Source: Gaiellales bacterium
GTDB lineage: Bacteria > Actinomycetota > Thermoleophilia > Gaiellales > F1-60-MAGs149
Direction of reading: 5' to 3'
Assembly: GCA_030831375.1 (NCBI GenBank)
Contig: JAURLF010000164.1
Coordinates: 1-8,005, forward strand
Length of the DNA: 8,005 bases
Shown here: one piece after another, positions 1 to 5,205 of the stretch
How positions within the stretch are numbered: position 1 is the stretch's first letter
How the letters are laid out: each line of letters starts with the position of its first letter
Notes under the pieces: generated by a model
The model's input: only the letters and a program-made list of their open reading frames with translations
What the model was told of the DNA's origin: nothing
Databases searched by the model: none
Program-made: the position numbers and the translations under genes

Positions 1-655
1 GCAGATAGTCGGCCGCGGTGCCGTACGCGCCGGACTGCGGGAGGCCGAGCGCCCGGAAGCGCGCGCCGTTGAAGAGCTGCTCGCCGTGCCCCAGCAGCCC
101 GGCCTCGCGCACCTCCAGCACGGTCGGGTCGTCGACCGCGCAGCCGAACGTCGTCGCGGACATCCCGAGCGGCTCGAGCACCGCCGCCCGCGCGTAGGCG
201 TCCCAGGCCATGCCGGTACCCTCCTCGAGCGCCAGCGCGATGCGCGCGTAGCTGACGTTCGAGTAGGTGCGCCGCGTCCGTGCCGGCACCTCCGGGGCGA
301 CGGCGGCGTAGGCGGCGGCGACCTCGGCCCAGCCGGCCGCGGGGTCGAGCTGCATGCGCCGCGCCGCCGCGTCGTCGAAGGGAAGCCCCCCGCAGTGCGC
401 GAGCAGGTCCGCCGCCGTCGCCGCGCCGACGAGCGGTCCGTCGAGGGCGAGGCTGCCCTCCTCGGCGGCCACGAGGCACGCGGCGGCGACGATCGGCTTG
501 GTCAGTGAGGCCAGGGCGAAGCGCGAGCCGGGACCGACCGCACCCACGGCGCACGCGCCCGGGACGCCGCGCGCGTCGACCCAGGCCGCCTGCACGGCCC
601 CGACGACGCCGTCGGCGACCAGGCGCGCGCACAGCTCAGCCGGGTCCGCGGACAT
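1..655 (-). CDS. Serine hydrolase, beta-lactamase (class C/esterase) family; C-terminus off the left edge
   Basis: I translated this by hand from the ATG at 655-653; 218 codons are visible without a stop. The family contains serine beta-lactamases, DD-peptidases and EstB-type esterases that work by a Ser acyl-enzyme. The key motifs are in the expected order: SLTK at residues 50-53 (SxxK: nucleophile Ser50, general base Lys53), DLLAHCGGLP at 83-92 (the family's LLxHxSGLP landmark), YSN at 131-133 (YxN), and GAYGTAADYL at 209-218 (the Gly-rich block that usually follows the lid). The third active-site motif (HxG/KTG) would lie beyond the edge; family members usually run 350-400 residues. The N-terminus (MSADPAELCARLV) has no signal peptide, so the protein is probably cytosolic. 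That favours an esterase or peptidase-like role over a secreted antibiotic-degrading enzyme. The substrate cannot be told. No Shine-Dalgarno is seen; a -10-like hexamer lies 6 bases before the ATG, suggesting a leaderless mRNA. The next gene upstream, on the same strand, ends 40 bases away. Confidence 0.9.
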   Translation of the reverse strand, partial: MSADPAELCARLVADGVVGAVQAAWVDARGVPGACAVGAVGPGSRFALASLTKPIVAAACLVAAEEGSLALDGPLVGAATAADLLAHCGGLPFDDAAARRMQLDPAAGWAEVAAAYAAVAPEVPARTRRTYSNVSYARIALALEEGTGMAWDAYARAAVLEPLGMSATTFGCAVDDPTVLEVREAGLLGHGEQLFNGARFRALGLPQSGAYGTAADYL

Positions 656-659
656 GGCC

Positions 660-694
660 GGACGCTACCAGCGCCCCGCCAGGCCCGCGCGTCC
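660..694 (-). repeat. Inverted repeat GGACGC...GCGTCC between two minus-strand genes
   Basis: On the minus strand GGACGC (694-689) and GCGTCC (665-660) are perfect 6-base inverted arms with a 23-base GC-rich loop. They sit between the stop of the secreted-protein gene and the start of the serine hydrolase. The right arm overlaps the candidate -10 hexamer of the hydrolase. It could be a weak terminator for the upstream gene (there is no T-tract) or an operator for the downstream one. At this GC content a chance 6-base pair is quite possible. Confidence 0.25.
662..667 (-). promoter_or_regulatory. -10 hexamer TAGCGT for the serine hydrolase, leaderless
   Basis: Reading the minus strand, TAGCGT is followed by six bases (CCGGCC) and then the ATG at 655. 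This fits the TANNNT/TAGNNT actinobacterial -10 pattern and would place the transcript start at or next to the start codon. There is no purine-rich ribosome-binding site. No good -35 is visible at 17 bases spacing (GCGCGG), so on its own this is weak. Support comes from the same arrangement at the other minus-strand genes in the window. Confidence 0.45.
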
Positions 695-2269
695 TCAGCC
701 GATCCTGAAGTAGAGCTTGCGCGCGGCGTTGTCGCCGTAGACGCTTCGCGCCTGGATGTCGAAGTCGAACGTGGTGCCGGCGGCCGTGATCCAGTCGCTG
801 CCGAAGCAGGTCGCGGCATTGAGCGTGAACTGCAAGAGGTGGGCCGAGGGGTCGGCCGGATCGGTCGCCTCGTCCGCAGCCGGGTCGAGCACGCCCTCGA
901 CCGAAGAGGCGAGTGCGAATGCCGTCCCGTTGGACACGGCCGCCGAGTACGACGCCACGGCGCAGTTGTTCGACCCGCTCCGGGGGCCGCCGTTGTTCGG
1001 CCTGTTCGGCGCGTCGGCCGTGTACAGCAGCGCGCCGATGTCGATGTAGCCGCTGGCAGACGGCTCGCCCGGGGCGGCCGGCCGCTGCGGACGGAACCAC
1101 TTGAGCGTGACCACGCCGTCGGCGCCGACGAGGATCGGATTCGACGGCGTCATCCCGTAGTCGGCGGAAGGCGTCGTAACGCGCCCGCTGACCGCGTCGT
1201 AGGCGAGCACCGTCTCGGCGCCTCCGACGGTCACGGAGTGAACGGCGGGCGCGGTGTTGAAGACGAAGTTCAGAAGGCCCGGATAGGTCGAGCGACCGGC
1301 GATCTGGAGGAAGGCATTGCCCGCCCCGATCTGCGACGGGGCGGCCCCCGGCGTGATCTGGGCATCGCCCGTCGTTCCGGTCGCGATGTCGAGCACGGTC
1401 CCGGTCACGGTCGCGGCGGCGCCGTTGACGAGCGGGTACGTCGTGCCGCCCACGACGTGGGGCGCGCAGTACGCATTGCCGAGGCAGTCGAGCTTCGCGC
1501 TCGAGCCGCCGACGACCTGCGTCGCGAGCGTGACCGTGCTCGGCACTGCCTGATCGATCAGTGGCTGCAGCGCCGCAGCGGTTCCCCCCAGGTAGAGGTT
1601 GATGCTCGGTGCACCCGTCAACTTGAAGTTGGAGAACATCCGGAAGTCCGTGGTGACCTGGCGGGTTTGGCGAGCGCCGGCGCTCTTGCCCTTGCGGTTC
1701 GTGCGATCGACGTTGTCGAGGATCAGATTGCCGTTGTCATCGGTGTCGAACGCGCCGACGACGCCGTCGAGGTCCGCGTCGCGCCCCTGGCCGTTGTAGC
1801 CCTTCAGGGCGGACCGGCCGTTGCCGACCTTCACGCGCCCGAGGTTGCCGGCACCGATCGGCCTCCCGGCACGCGCGGACGCCCGGTAGGCGGCGGTCGT
1901 GTAGTAGCTGCCCATCGGGGCCGCCGCCCTCGCATACCCGCGCCTGCGAGTGATGGTTCCGACGTTCACGCTCCGCGCGGTCGAGAGCGTCGCGTACACG
2001 GCCCTGCCGCCGCCGCCGAGGACGACGGGGCCGAGGTACGCGCCCTTCGCCGAGACCAGATGCAGCGAGGCCCCTCTGACGTTCGCCGTGATCCGAAACG
2101 AGCCGTTGGCGCGGAGTACGGCCTTCTTGCCCTTCCCGTTGGCCTGAACGACGACGATCGACAGGCCCTTGCCGCCCTTGACCTTGCCCGAGACGGTGGC
2201 GGCTGTGGCGGGGGCGGCGACGACGAGCGCCGCCGCGAGGGCGACGAAGGACAGGGCGATCCGCTTCAT
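695..2269 (-). CDS. Secreted protein of unknown function with a TSP3-like calcium loop
   Basis: A 524-residue protein with a clear Sec signal peptide: MKR, a hydrophobic Ala/Val/Leu core, then AxA-type cleavage near residues 23-24. The mature N-terminus (about 24-105) is a beta-rich segment beginning VSGKVKGGKGLSIVVVQANG, with a GSFRI turn like that of carboxypeptidase-regulatory/transthyretin-like folds. Residues 164-188 hold an Asp-rich loop (DADLDGVVGAFDTDD, then N179, N181 and D185/D188), resembling a thrombospondin type-3 or dockerin-like calcium repeat, present only once. The long remainder (about 205-524) has a beta-strand, Gly/Ala/Thr-rich look; I do not recognise its fold. There are four cysteines, at 262, 268, 436 and 488, so two disulfides are possible. 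No membrane anchor, LPxTG or repeat array is seen, so it is probably exported and free or loosely cell-associated. I chose the ATG at 2269 because it gives the signal peptide and lies 7 bases after a good -10 hexamer. It is divergent from gcdH; no functional link is evident. Confidence 0.88.
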   Translation of the reverse strand: MKRIALSFVALAAALVVAAPATAATVSGKVKGGKGLSIVVVQANGKGKKAVLRANGSFRITANVRGASLHLVSAKGAYLGPVVLGGGGRAVYATLSTARSVNVGTITRRRGYARAAAPMGSYYTTAAYRASARAGRPIGAGNLGRVKVGNGRSALKGYNGQGRDADLDGVVGAFDTDDNGNLILDNVDRTNRKGKSAGARQTRQVTTDFRMFSNFKLTGAPSINLYLGGTAAALQPLIDQAVPSTVTLATQVVGGSSAKLDCLGNAYCAPHVVGGTTYPLVNGAAATVTGTVLDIATGTTGDAQITPGAAPSQIGAGNAFLQIAGRSTYPGLLNFVFNTAPAVHSVTVGGAETVLAYDAVSGRVTTPSADYGMTPSNPILVGADGVVTLKWFRPQRPAAPGEPSASGYIDIGALLYTADAPNRPNNGGPRSGSNNCAVASYSAAVSNGTAFALASSVEGVLDPAADEATDPADPSAHLLQFTLNAATCFGSDWITAAGTTFDFDIQARSVYGDNAARKLYFRIG

Positions 2270-2276
2270 GCCGGTG

Positions 2277-2305
2277 ATACTAGAGAAGCATCAGCGGGGG
2301 TTCAA
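2277..2305 (-). promoter_or_regulatory. Sigma-70-like promoter TTGAAC-N17-TAGTAT, leaderless
   Basis: On the minus strand TTGAAC (2305-2300) and TAGTAT (2282-2277) are exactly 17 bases apart. They match TTGACA and TATAAT at 4 of 6 positions each and fit the actinobacterial TTGACR/TAGRRT style better. Only seven bases (CACCGGC) separate the -10 from the ATG at 2269, so transcription should start at or within a base or two of the start codon, giving a leaderless mRNA. This is the best-formed promoter in the window. Confidence 0.7.
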
Positions 2306-2356
2306 GTGAGCGACAGACGCGATCGGGAGGCCGTGCGGCGATGCCGCGCGAAGAGC

Positions 2357-2385
2357 GTTCCCGGAACTCCTGTACCCTGTTCCCG
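2357..2385 (+). promoter_or_regulatory. Candidate operator: GTTCCCG repeats 22 bases apart, with GGAAC inverted copy
   Basis: GTTCCCG occurs at 2357-2363 and again at 2379-2385, start to start 22 bases, about two helical turns. The first copy also forms an 11-base inverted repeat, GTTCC-C-GGAAC (2357-2367); GGAAC at 2363-2367 is likewise inverted relative to the second copy. The array covers the candidate -10 of gcdH. Such paired half-sites are typical of dimeric repressors (TetR/GntR families often control acyl-CoA dehydrogenase genes), but no regulator gene is in the window, so the assignment is an inference. Confidence 0.4.
2373..2378 (+). promoter_or_regulatory. Possible -10 hexamer TACCCT for gcdH
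   Basis: TACCCT fits the loose TANNNT pattern, is preceded by TG, and lies 27 bases before the GTG start, leaving room for the Shine-Dalgarno. No convincing -35 is present about 17 bases upstream (GAAGAG). It falls between the two GTTCCCG repeats. Weak on sequence alone. Confidence 0.35.
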
Positions 2386-2395
2386 CAGACGACCC

Positions 2396-2400
2396 GGAGG
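2396..2400 (+). promoter_or_regulatory. Shine-Dalgarno GGAGG deciding the GTG start of gcdH
   Basis: GGAGG is followed by five bases (CACCC) and the GTG at 2406. It is a near-perfect ribosome-binding site and supports GTG rather than any later in-frame ATG. It also contrasts with the minus-strand genes here, which have none. Confidence 0.85.
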
Positions 2401-2405
2401 CACCC

Positions 2406-3587
2406 GTGGCAACCACCAGCGACCGCGCGATCGACCCCCTCGACTACGTCGGCATCGACGCGCTCCTGTCCGACGACGAGAAGGCGATCCGCGATGCCGT
2501 GCGCGAGGTCGTGCGCGAGCGCATCCTGCCCGAGGTCGGCGACTGGTTCGACAAGGGCATCCTCCCGCGTGAGGTGTTCACCGAGTTCGGCCAGATGGGC
2601 TTCCTCGGCGCCCACCTCGAGGGCTACGGCTGCGCGGGCGTCAACGCGGTCTCCTACGGCCTGATCAACCACGAACTCGAGTACGGCGACTCCGGCCTGC
2701 GCAGCGCCGTCTCCGTGCAGGGCTCGCTGGCGATGTACGCGATCTGGCGCTGGGGCTCCGAGGAGCAGAAGCAGCAGTACCTGCCGCGCATGGCCGCCGG
2801 CGAGCTGATCGGCTGCTTCGGCCTGACCGAGGCCGACGCCGGCTCCGACCCGGGCTCCATGCGCACCCACGCCCGTCGGGATGGCGCCGACTGGATCATC
2901 AACGGCTCGAAGATGTGGATCACGAACGGCTCCGTCTCCGACGTCGCGATCGTCTGGGCGCAGACCGACGACGGCATCCAGGGCTTCATCGTCGAGAAGG
3001 GCATGCCCGGCTTCAGCGCCCCCGACATCCACAAGAAGCTGTCCCTGCGCGCGTCGATCACGTCCGAGCTCGTCCTCGCCGACGTGCGCGTGCCCGACGA
3101 GAACCGCCTGCCCGAGGTCCAGAGCCTGCGCGGGCCGCTCTCCTGCCTCAACGAGGCCCGCTACGGCATCGTCTGGGGCGTCGTCGGCGCCGCCCGCGCC
3201 TGCTACGAGGAGGCGCTCTCGTACGCCGCGGAGCGGATCGTCTTCGAGAAGCCGCTGACCAGCTACCAGCTGACGCAGCAGAAGCTGGCGGAGATGGTGC
3301 TCGAGATCAACCGCGGCATGCTGATGGCACTGCACCTGGGCCGCATGAAGGACGAGGGCCGGCTGCGCCCCGAGCACGTTTCGCTCGGGAAGATGGGCAA
3401 CGCCCGCGGCGCGCTCGAGATCGCCCGCTCGGCCCGTTCGATCCTCGGCGGCAACGGCATCACGCTCGAATACCCGGTGATCCGCCACATGAACAACCTC
3501 GAGAGCGTCTTCACCTACGAGGGCACGCACGAGGTCCACACGCTGGTCGTCGGCGGCGCTGTCACCGGCGTGCAGGCGTTCCGCTAA
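2406..3587 (+). CDS. gcdH: Glutaryl-CoA dehydrogenase (acyl-CoA dehydrogenase family)
   Basis: 393 residues, the normal length. The enzyme is an FAD flavoprotein that oxidises and decarboxylates glutaryl-CoA to crotonyl-CoA in lysine, hydroxylysine and tryptophan breakdown, passing electrons to ETF in the cytosol. The family signature is present (GCFGLTEADAGSDP, 136-149; WIINGSKMWITN, 163-174; RSARSILGGNGI, 341-352). Comparing from memory with human GCDH, the match is close throughout: YGCAGVNAVSYG (74-85), SGLRSAVSVQGSL (96-108), GFSAPDIHKKLSLRAS (202-217), ARYGIVWGVVGA (251-262). The catalytic base is Glu372 in TYEGTHE (human Glu370). Arg99 and Ser103 match the glutaryl-carboxylate contacts Arg94 and Ser98. 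Glu92 and Tyr371 match residues kept in decarboxylating enzymes, so this should be the decarboxylating type. The start is GTG with a strong Shine-Dalgarno. A short gene follows after 4 bases, probably in the same transcript. No lysine-pathway partner or ETF gene is in view. Confidence 0.95.
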   Translation: MATTSDRAIDPLDYVGIDALLSDDEKAIRDAVREVVRERILPEVGDWFDKGILPREVFTEFGQMGFLGAHLEGYGCAGVNAVSYGLINHELEYGDSGLRSAVSVQGSLAMYAIWRWGSEEQKQQYLPRMAAGELIGCFGLTEADAGSDPGSMRTHARRDGADWIINGSKMWITNGSVSDVAIVWAQTDDGIQGFIVEKGMPGFSAPDIHKKLSLRASITSELVLADVRVPDENRLPEVQSLRGPLSCLNEARYGIVWGVVGAARACYEEALSYAAERIVFEKPLTSYQLTQQKLAEMVLEINRGMLMALHLGRMKDEGRLRPEHVSLGKMGNARGALEIARSARSILGGNGITLEYPVIRHMNNLESVFTYEGTHEVHTLVVGGAVTGVQAFR

Positions 3588-3591
3588 CGAC

Positions 3592-3960
3592 ATGGCGCAC
3601 CCGCTCGCCGGGCTCGCGTACGTGGCCACCATCTGCGCGGCCTCCGCGGGGGCGGCGCAGATGCTGCACGTCACGGCGCGCCACGCCGTCACCGCCGACG
3701 GGGCCATCAGCACGGAGCTCCTGGCCGGGCCTGCCGGCGTCCCCGACGGGCCCGCCCCGCGCGGCACGGCCGAGCTGATCGCCGAGCAGGGCGAATCGAT
3801 CGTCTTCCGGACCCGCAGCGACGATGCCGACGACTTCACGACGGTCGTGCTCACCCTGCACTCGGCCTCGGTCGGCGAGCTGACCGCCACGACGGGCGAC
3901 GAGTGGGTGCGTGCGGTCGCGGCGATCGAGGAGCTCCCGCTCCTCGCCCACCAGCACTAG
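3592..3960 (+). CDS. Small protein of unknown function, coupled to gcdH
   Basis: 122 residues; I do not recognise the family. The ATG comes 4 bases after the gcdH stop with no Shine-Dalgarno of its own, so translation is probably coupled to gcdH. Third codon positions are almost all G or C, like the neighbours, which supports a real gene. The N-terminus (MAHPLAGLAYVATICAASAG) is mildly hydrophobic but has no basic n-region, and His/Arg follow soon after, so I do not call it a signal peptide. The rest alternates polar and hydrophobic residues (ESIVFRTRSD, FTTVVLTLHSASVGEL) as in a small beta-rich or alpha/beta domain, and ends in an acidic/leucine-rich helix (WVRAVAAIEELPLLAHQH). It may bind acyl-CoA or assist the dehydrogenase, but only its position suggests that. 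It converges on the transferase gene with 7 bases between stops. An antisense frame covers it but has no recognisable content. Confidence 0.65.
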   Translation: MAHPLAGLAYVATICAASAGAAQMLHVTARHAVTADGAISTELLAGPAGVPDGPAPRGTAELIAEQGESIVFRTRSDDADDFTTVVLTLHSASVGELTATTGDEWVRAVAAIEELPLLAHQH

Positions 3961-3983
3961 GACCGACTCAGGTGCCGGCGGGC
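3946..3983. terminator. Hairpin over the convergent gene ends, both stop codons in the loop
   Basis: The arms GCCCACCAGCAC (3946-3957) and GTGCCGGCGGGC (3972-3983) pair at 10 of 12 positions around a 14-base loop. The two imperfect positions are A-C in the plus-strand RNA but G-U wobbles in the minus-strand RNA, so the minus transcript can pair along all 12 positions. The loop contains the plus gene's TAG and the minus gene's TGA. There is no T-tract on either side. It may act as a bidirectional, Rho-type or 3'-end stabilising hairpin rather than a classic intrinsic terminator. Confidence 0.45.
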
Positions 3984-4630
3984 GGGCGCACGTCGAAGCC
4001 CTCGTGCTCGCGGGCGGCCGTGACGGCCGGCAGCGCGTGGAAGCGCTCGTAGAGGGCACCCAGCACATCGTCGTCCCACCAGGGCTCCGCGGTCAGTCGC
4101 GTCCAGCGGATCAGCATCCCGAGGAAGGCATCCTCCACGCCGTACGCGTCGCCGCGCGCGAACGGACGGCCATCGGCGTACCAGGCGGCGCAGCGCTCAC
4201 GCAGCAGGCGGAGCTCGGCGTCGGCGTGCGCCACGACGGCGGCGCACGCGTCATCGCCGTCGGCGAAGCGCTGCGGATAGCGCGCCCGCAGGATCGCCAC
4301 CTGCACCGTGTTCGTGAGGAACATCAGCCGGCTCAGGAACACCGAGCGCTCGCCGTCGCCCGGCGGCGGCGCGAGATCCGCGCGCCCCGCCCGCTCCGCG
4401 ATGTCGAGGCTGATCGCGGCCGACTCGGTCTGCACGGTGCCGTCCGGCCAGATCAGGGTCGGGATGCGCCCCGAGGGGTTCAGGGCGAGATAGGCGACCG
4501 GCTCCACGGGGACGCCCGCGTCATCGCGGACCACGCGCACGAGCTCGTGCGGGACCCCGGTCTCCTCGAGCATGACGTGCGGGGCGAACGATCCCGCGCC
4601 GGGCAGGAAGTAGAGGAGCGCATCGGCCAT
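3968..4630 (-). CDS. Glutathione S-transferase-like protein with Gly at the catalytic Cys position
   Basis: 220 residues, the usual GST length. The N-terminal thioredoxin-like domain (about 4-82) opens LYFLPGAGSFAPHVMLEETG, close in pattern to the beta-class E. coli GstA (PGACSLASHITLRESG, from memory). It continues with NPSGRIPTL (51-59; cis-Pro57) and TESAAI (68-73; the E-S that grips the gamma-glutamyl group). A helical C-terminal domain follows (about 95-215, with WYADGRPFARGDAYGVEDAFLG containing the family's N-capping-type motif). The family conjugates glutathione to electrophiles or uses it as a cofactor in the cytosol. Here the beta-class catalytic Cys10 is Gly13; Ser14 and His18 (Ser11 and His15 in GstA) remain. 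It may therefore use Ser, or have a different reaction or thiol; actinobacteria generally use mycothiol instead of glutathione. The ATG at 4630 lies 6 bases after a -10 hexamer. The gene is divergent from the ABM gene (69 bases apart). Confidence 0.88.
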   Translation of the reverse strand: MADALLYFLPGAGSFAPHVMLEETGVPHELVRVVRDDAGVPVEPVAYLALNPSGRIPTLIWPDGTVQTESAAISLDIAERAGRADLAPPPGDGERSVFLSRLMFLTNTVQVAILRARYPQRFADGDDACAAVVAHADAELRLLRERCAAWYADGRPFARGDAYGVEDAFLGMLIRWTRLTAEPWWDDDVLGALYERFHALPAVTAAREHEGFDVRPPAGT

Positions 4631-4636
4631 GCGGGC

Positions 4637-4667
4637 AATCTAGCGCGCGGCGGCGCGGCCGCTGCAA
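4637..4667 (-). promoter_or_regulatory. Leaderless promoter for the GST-like gene (TTGCAG / TAGATT)
   Basis: On the minus strand TAGATT (4642-4637) is followed by six bases (GCCCGC) and the ATG at 4630. A possible -35, TTGCAG (4667-4662), is 19 bases upstream, longer than the ideal spacing. There is no Shine-Dalgarno. It lies inside the 69-base region shared with the divergent ABM gene, so control of the two may be linked. Confidence 0.5.
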
Positions 4668-4685
4668 CGCTTCCGGACGCCGACC

Positions 4686-4693
4686 GAGAGGAG
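4686..4693 (+). promoter_or_regulatory. Shine-Dalgarno GAGAGGAG for the ABM gene
   Basis: GAGAGGAG is followed by six bases (CCTCCC) and ATG at 4700. It fixes the start of a 95-residue protein. The same frame stays open far upstream (to about 3911), but that extension runs antisense to the transferase gene and is not coding. I could not find a convincing plus-strand promoter for this gene. Confidence 0.85.
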
Positions 4694-4699
4694 CCTCCC

Positions 4700-4987
4700 A
4701 TGGCGCACGTCATCGCCGTCCGCTGGACGATCAAGCCCGGGCACGAGCAGGAGGTCCTCGACCTCGCCCGCACGATGGTGGAGCCGTCGAACGCCGAGCC
4801 CGGCTGCCGCACCTACGTGCTGCACGCCGACCCCGCCGATGCGTCGAGGCTGTTCCTCTACGAGGTCTACGACGACGCCACGGCCTTCCAGGCGCACTGC
4901 GACTCGGCGCACTTCAAGGCCACGGTCGAGGCGCGAATCTTCCCGCTGCTCGCCGAGCGCCGGCTCGAGATCTACGAGATCGCCTGA
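4700..4987 (+). CDS. ABM-domain (YgiN-like quinol/antibiotic biosynthesis monooxygenase) protein
   Basis: 95 residues, the standard size for a single antibiotic-biosynthesis-monooxygenase domain, a dimeric ferredoxin-like alpha/beta barrel. Family members oxidise quinols or polyketides without cofactor, or have other roles (AI-2 processing, haem handling). Family landmarks are visible: a first strand with AVRWTIKPGHEQEVLDLA (6-23), EPGCRTYVLHAD (33-44), LFLYEVYDDATAFQAHC (51-67) and the SAHF turn (69-72), then a final helix/strand to the end. The fold call is firm; the substrate cannot be told. The protein is cytosolic, with no signal peptide. Being divergent from the transferase-like gene, it may belong to a shared detoxification or quinone-stress response, which is an inference from position only. 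It ends 100 bases before the 3' end of the convergent tRNA gene. Confidence 0.9.
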   Translation: MAHVIAVRWTIKPGHEQEVLDLARTMVEPSNAEPGCRTYVLHADPADASRLFLYEVYDDATAFQAHCDSAHFKATVEARIFPLLAERRLEIYEIA

Positions 4988-5087
4988 CCCGGGGTGCGCC
5001 CGTGGGGCTCGAGGCGGTCCTCCCGGGCGGCGGCGCCGCTGGGCCGGGGCGACCGTCGCGATCGCACTCCCGCAGCCGGCGTCCGGA

Positions 5088-5160
5088 TGGGCGGTACTGG
5101 GCTCGAACCAGTGACCCCCAGCTTGTCGAGCTGGTGCTCTACCAACTGAGCTAACCGCCC
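5088..5160 (-). tRNA. tRNA-Val (anticodon GAC), with C at position 33
   Basis: The minus strand folds into a complete cloverleaf. The acceptor stem GGGCGGT/ACCGCCC is perfect; TA is at 8-9; the D arm is GCTC/GAGC with loop AGTTGGTA (A14, G18G19 and A21 kept). The anticodon stem is CCAGC/GCTGG with loop TCGACAA, then variable GGGTC, T arm ACTGG/CCAGT with loop TTCGAGC, and discriminator A73. The 7-base anticodon loop puts GAC at 34-36, reading GUC/GUU valine codons; A73 and A35-C36 agree with valine identity. CCA is not encoded (TCC follows). Oddly, position 33, almost always U, is C (plus-strand G at 5128), and U32 can pair with A38, which would extend the stem to 6 base pairs. A TAGGTT -10 hexamer lies 12 bases upstream of the mature 5' end. 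Confidence 0.95.
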
Positions 5161-5172
5161 GGACGGGGCCGA

Positions 5173-5178
5173 AACCTA
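5173..5178 (-). promoter_or_regulatory. -10 hexamer TAGGTT for tRNA-Val
   Basis: On the minus strand TAGGTT lies 12 bases before the mature tRNA 5' end. With a start about 7 bases downstream of the hexamer, the precursor would have a 5' leader of only about 5 bases for RNase P to remove. No good -35 is seen at 17-18 bases spacing. It sits in the 45-base gap after the helicase stop, so the tRNA need not depend on read-through from the helicase. Confidence 0.45.
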
Positions 5179-5205
5179 CCAGACCCCCGCGGGCCGGCGA
5201 CGCGG

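Noticed and set aside
839..2572. 577-codon plus-strand open frame across the secreted-protein gene, the intergenic promoter region and the start of gcdH
   Set aside because: It crosses a promoter region, overlaps two better genes, and encodes Arg-rich sequence without recognisable structure.
2280..3890. 536-codon minus-strand open frame opposite gcdH and the small coupled gene
   Set aside because: It is antisense to a strongly conserved enzyme, and its product is repetitive Ala/Val/Asp/Arg sequence. It also runs over the divergent promoter region.
3562..4068. 168-codon minus-strand open frame overlapping the ends of the gcdH-coupled gene and the transferase gene
   Set aside because: Its product is Arg/Asp/Gly-rich shadow sequence, and it conflicts with the transferase reading frame, which has clear family motifs.
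3911..4699. Long upstream extension of the ABM frame
   Set aside because: It runs antisense through the transferase gene. The domain itself starts at 4700, directly after a strong Shine-Dalgarno.
5022..5048. GC-rich hairpin between the ABM gene and tRNA-Val as a terminator
   Set aside because: The outer CCCGG/CCGGG arms pair, but the interior has mismatches and the core is a loop-less palindrome; no T-tract follows on either strand. A terminator for the convergent pair may well lie in this 100-base gap, but I cannot point to it with confidence.
5088..5160. tRNA gene as an attachment site for an integrated element
   Set aside because: No integrase, no second copy of the tRNA 3' end and no change in composition are seen nearby; ordinary housekeeping genes lie on both sides.
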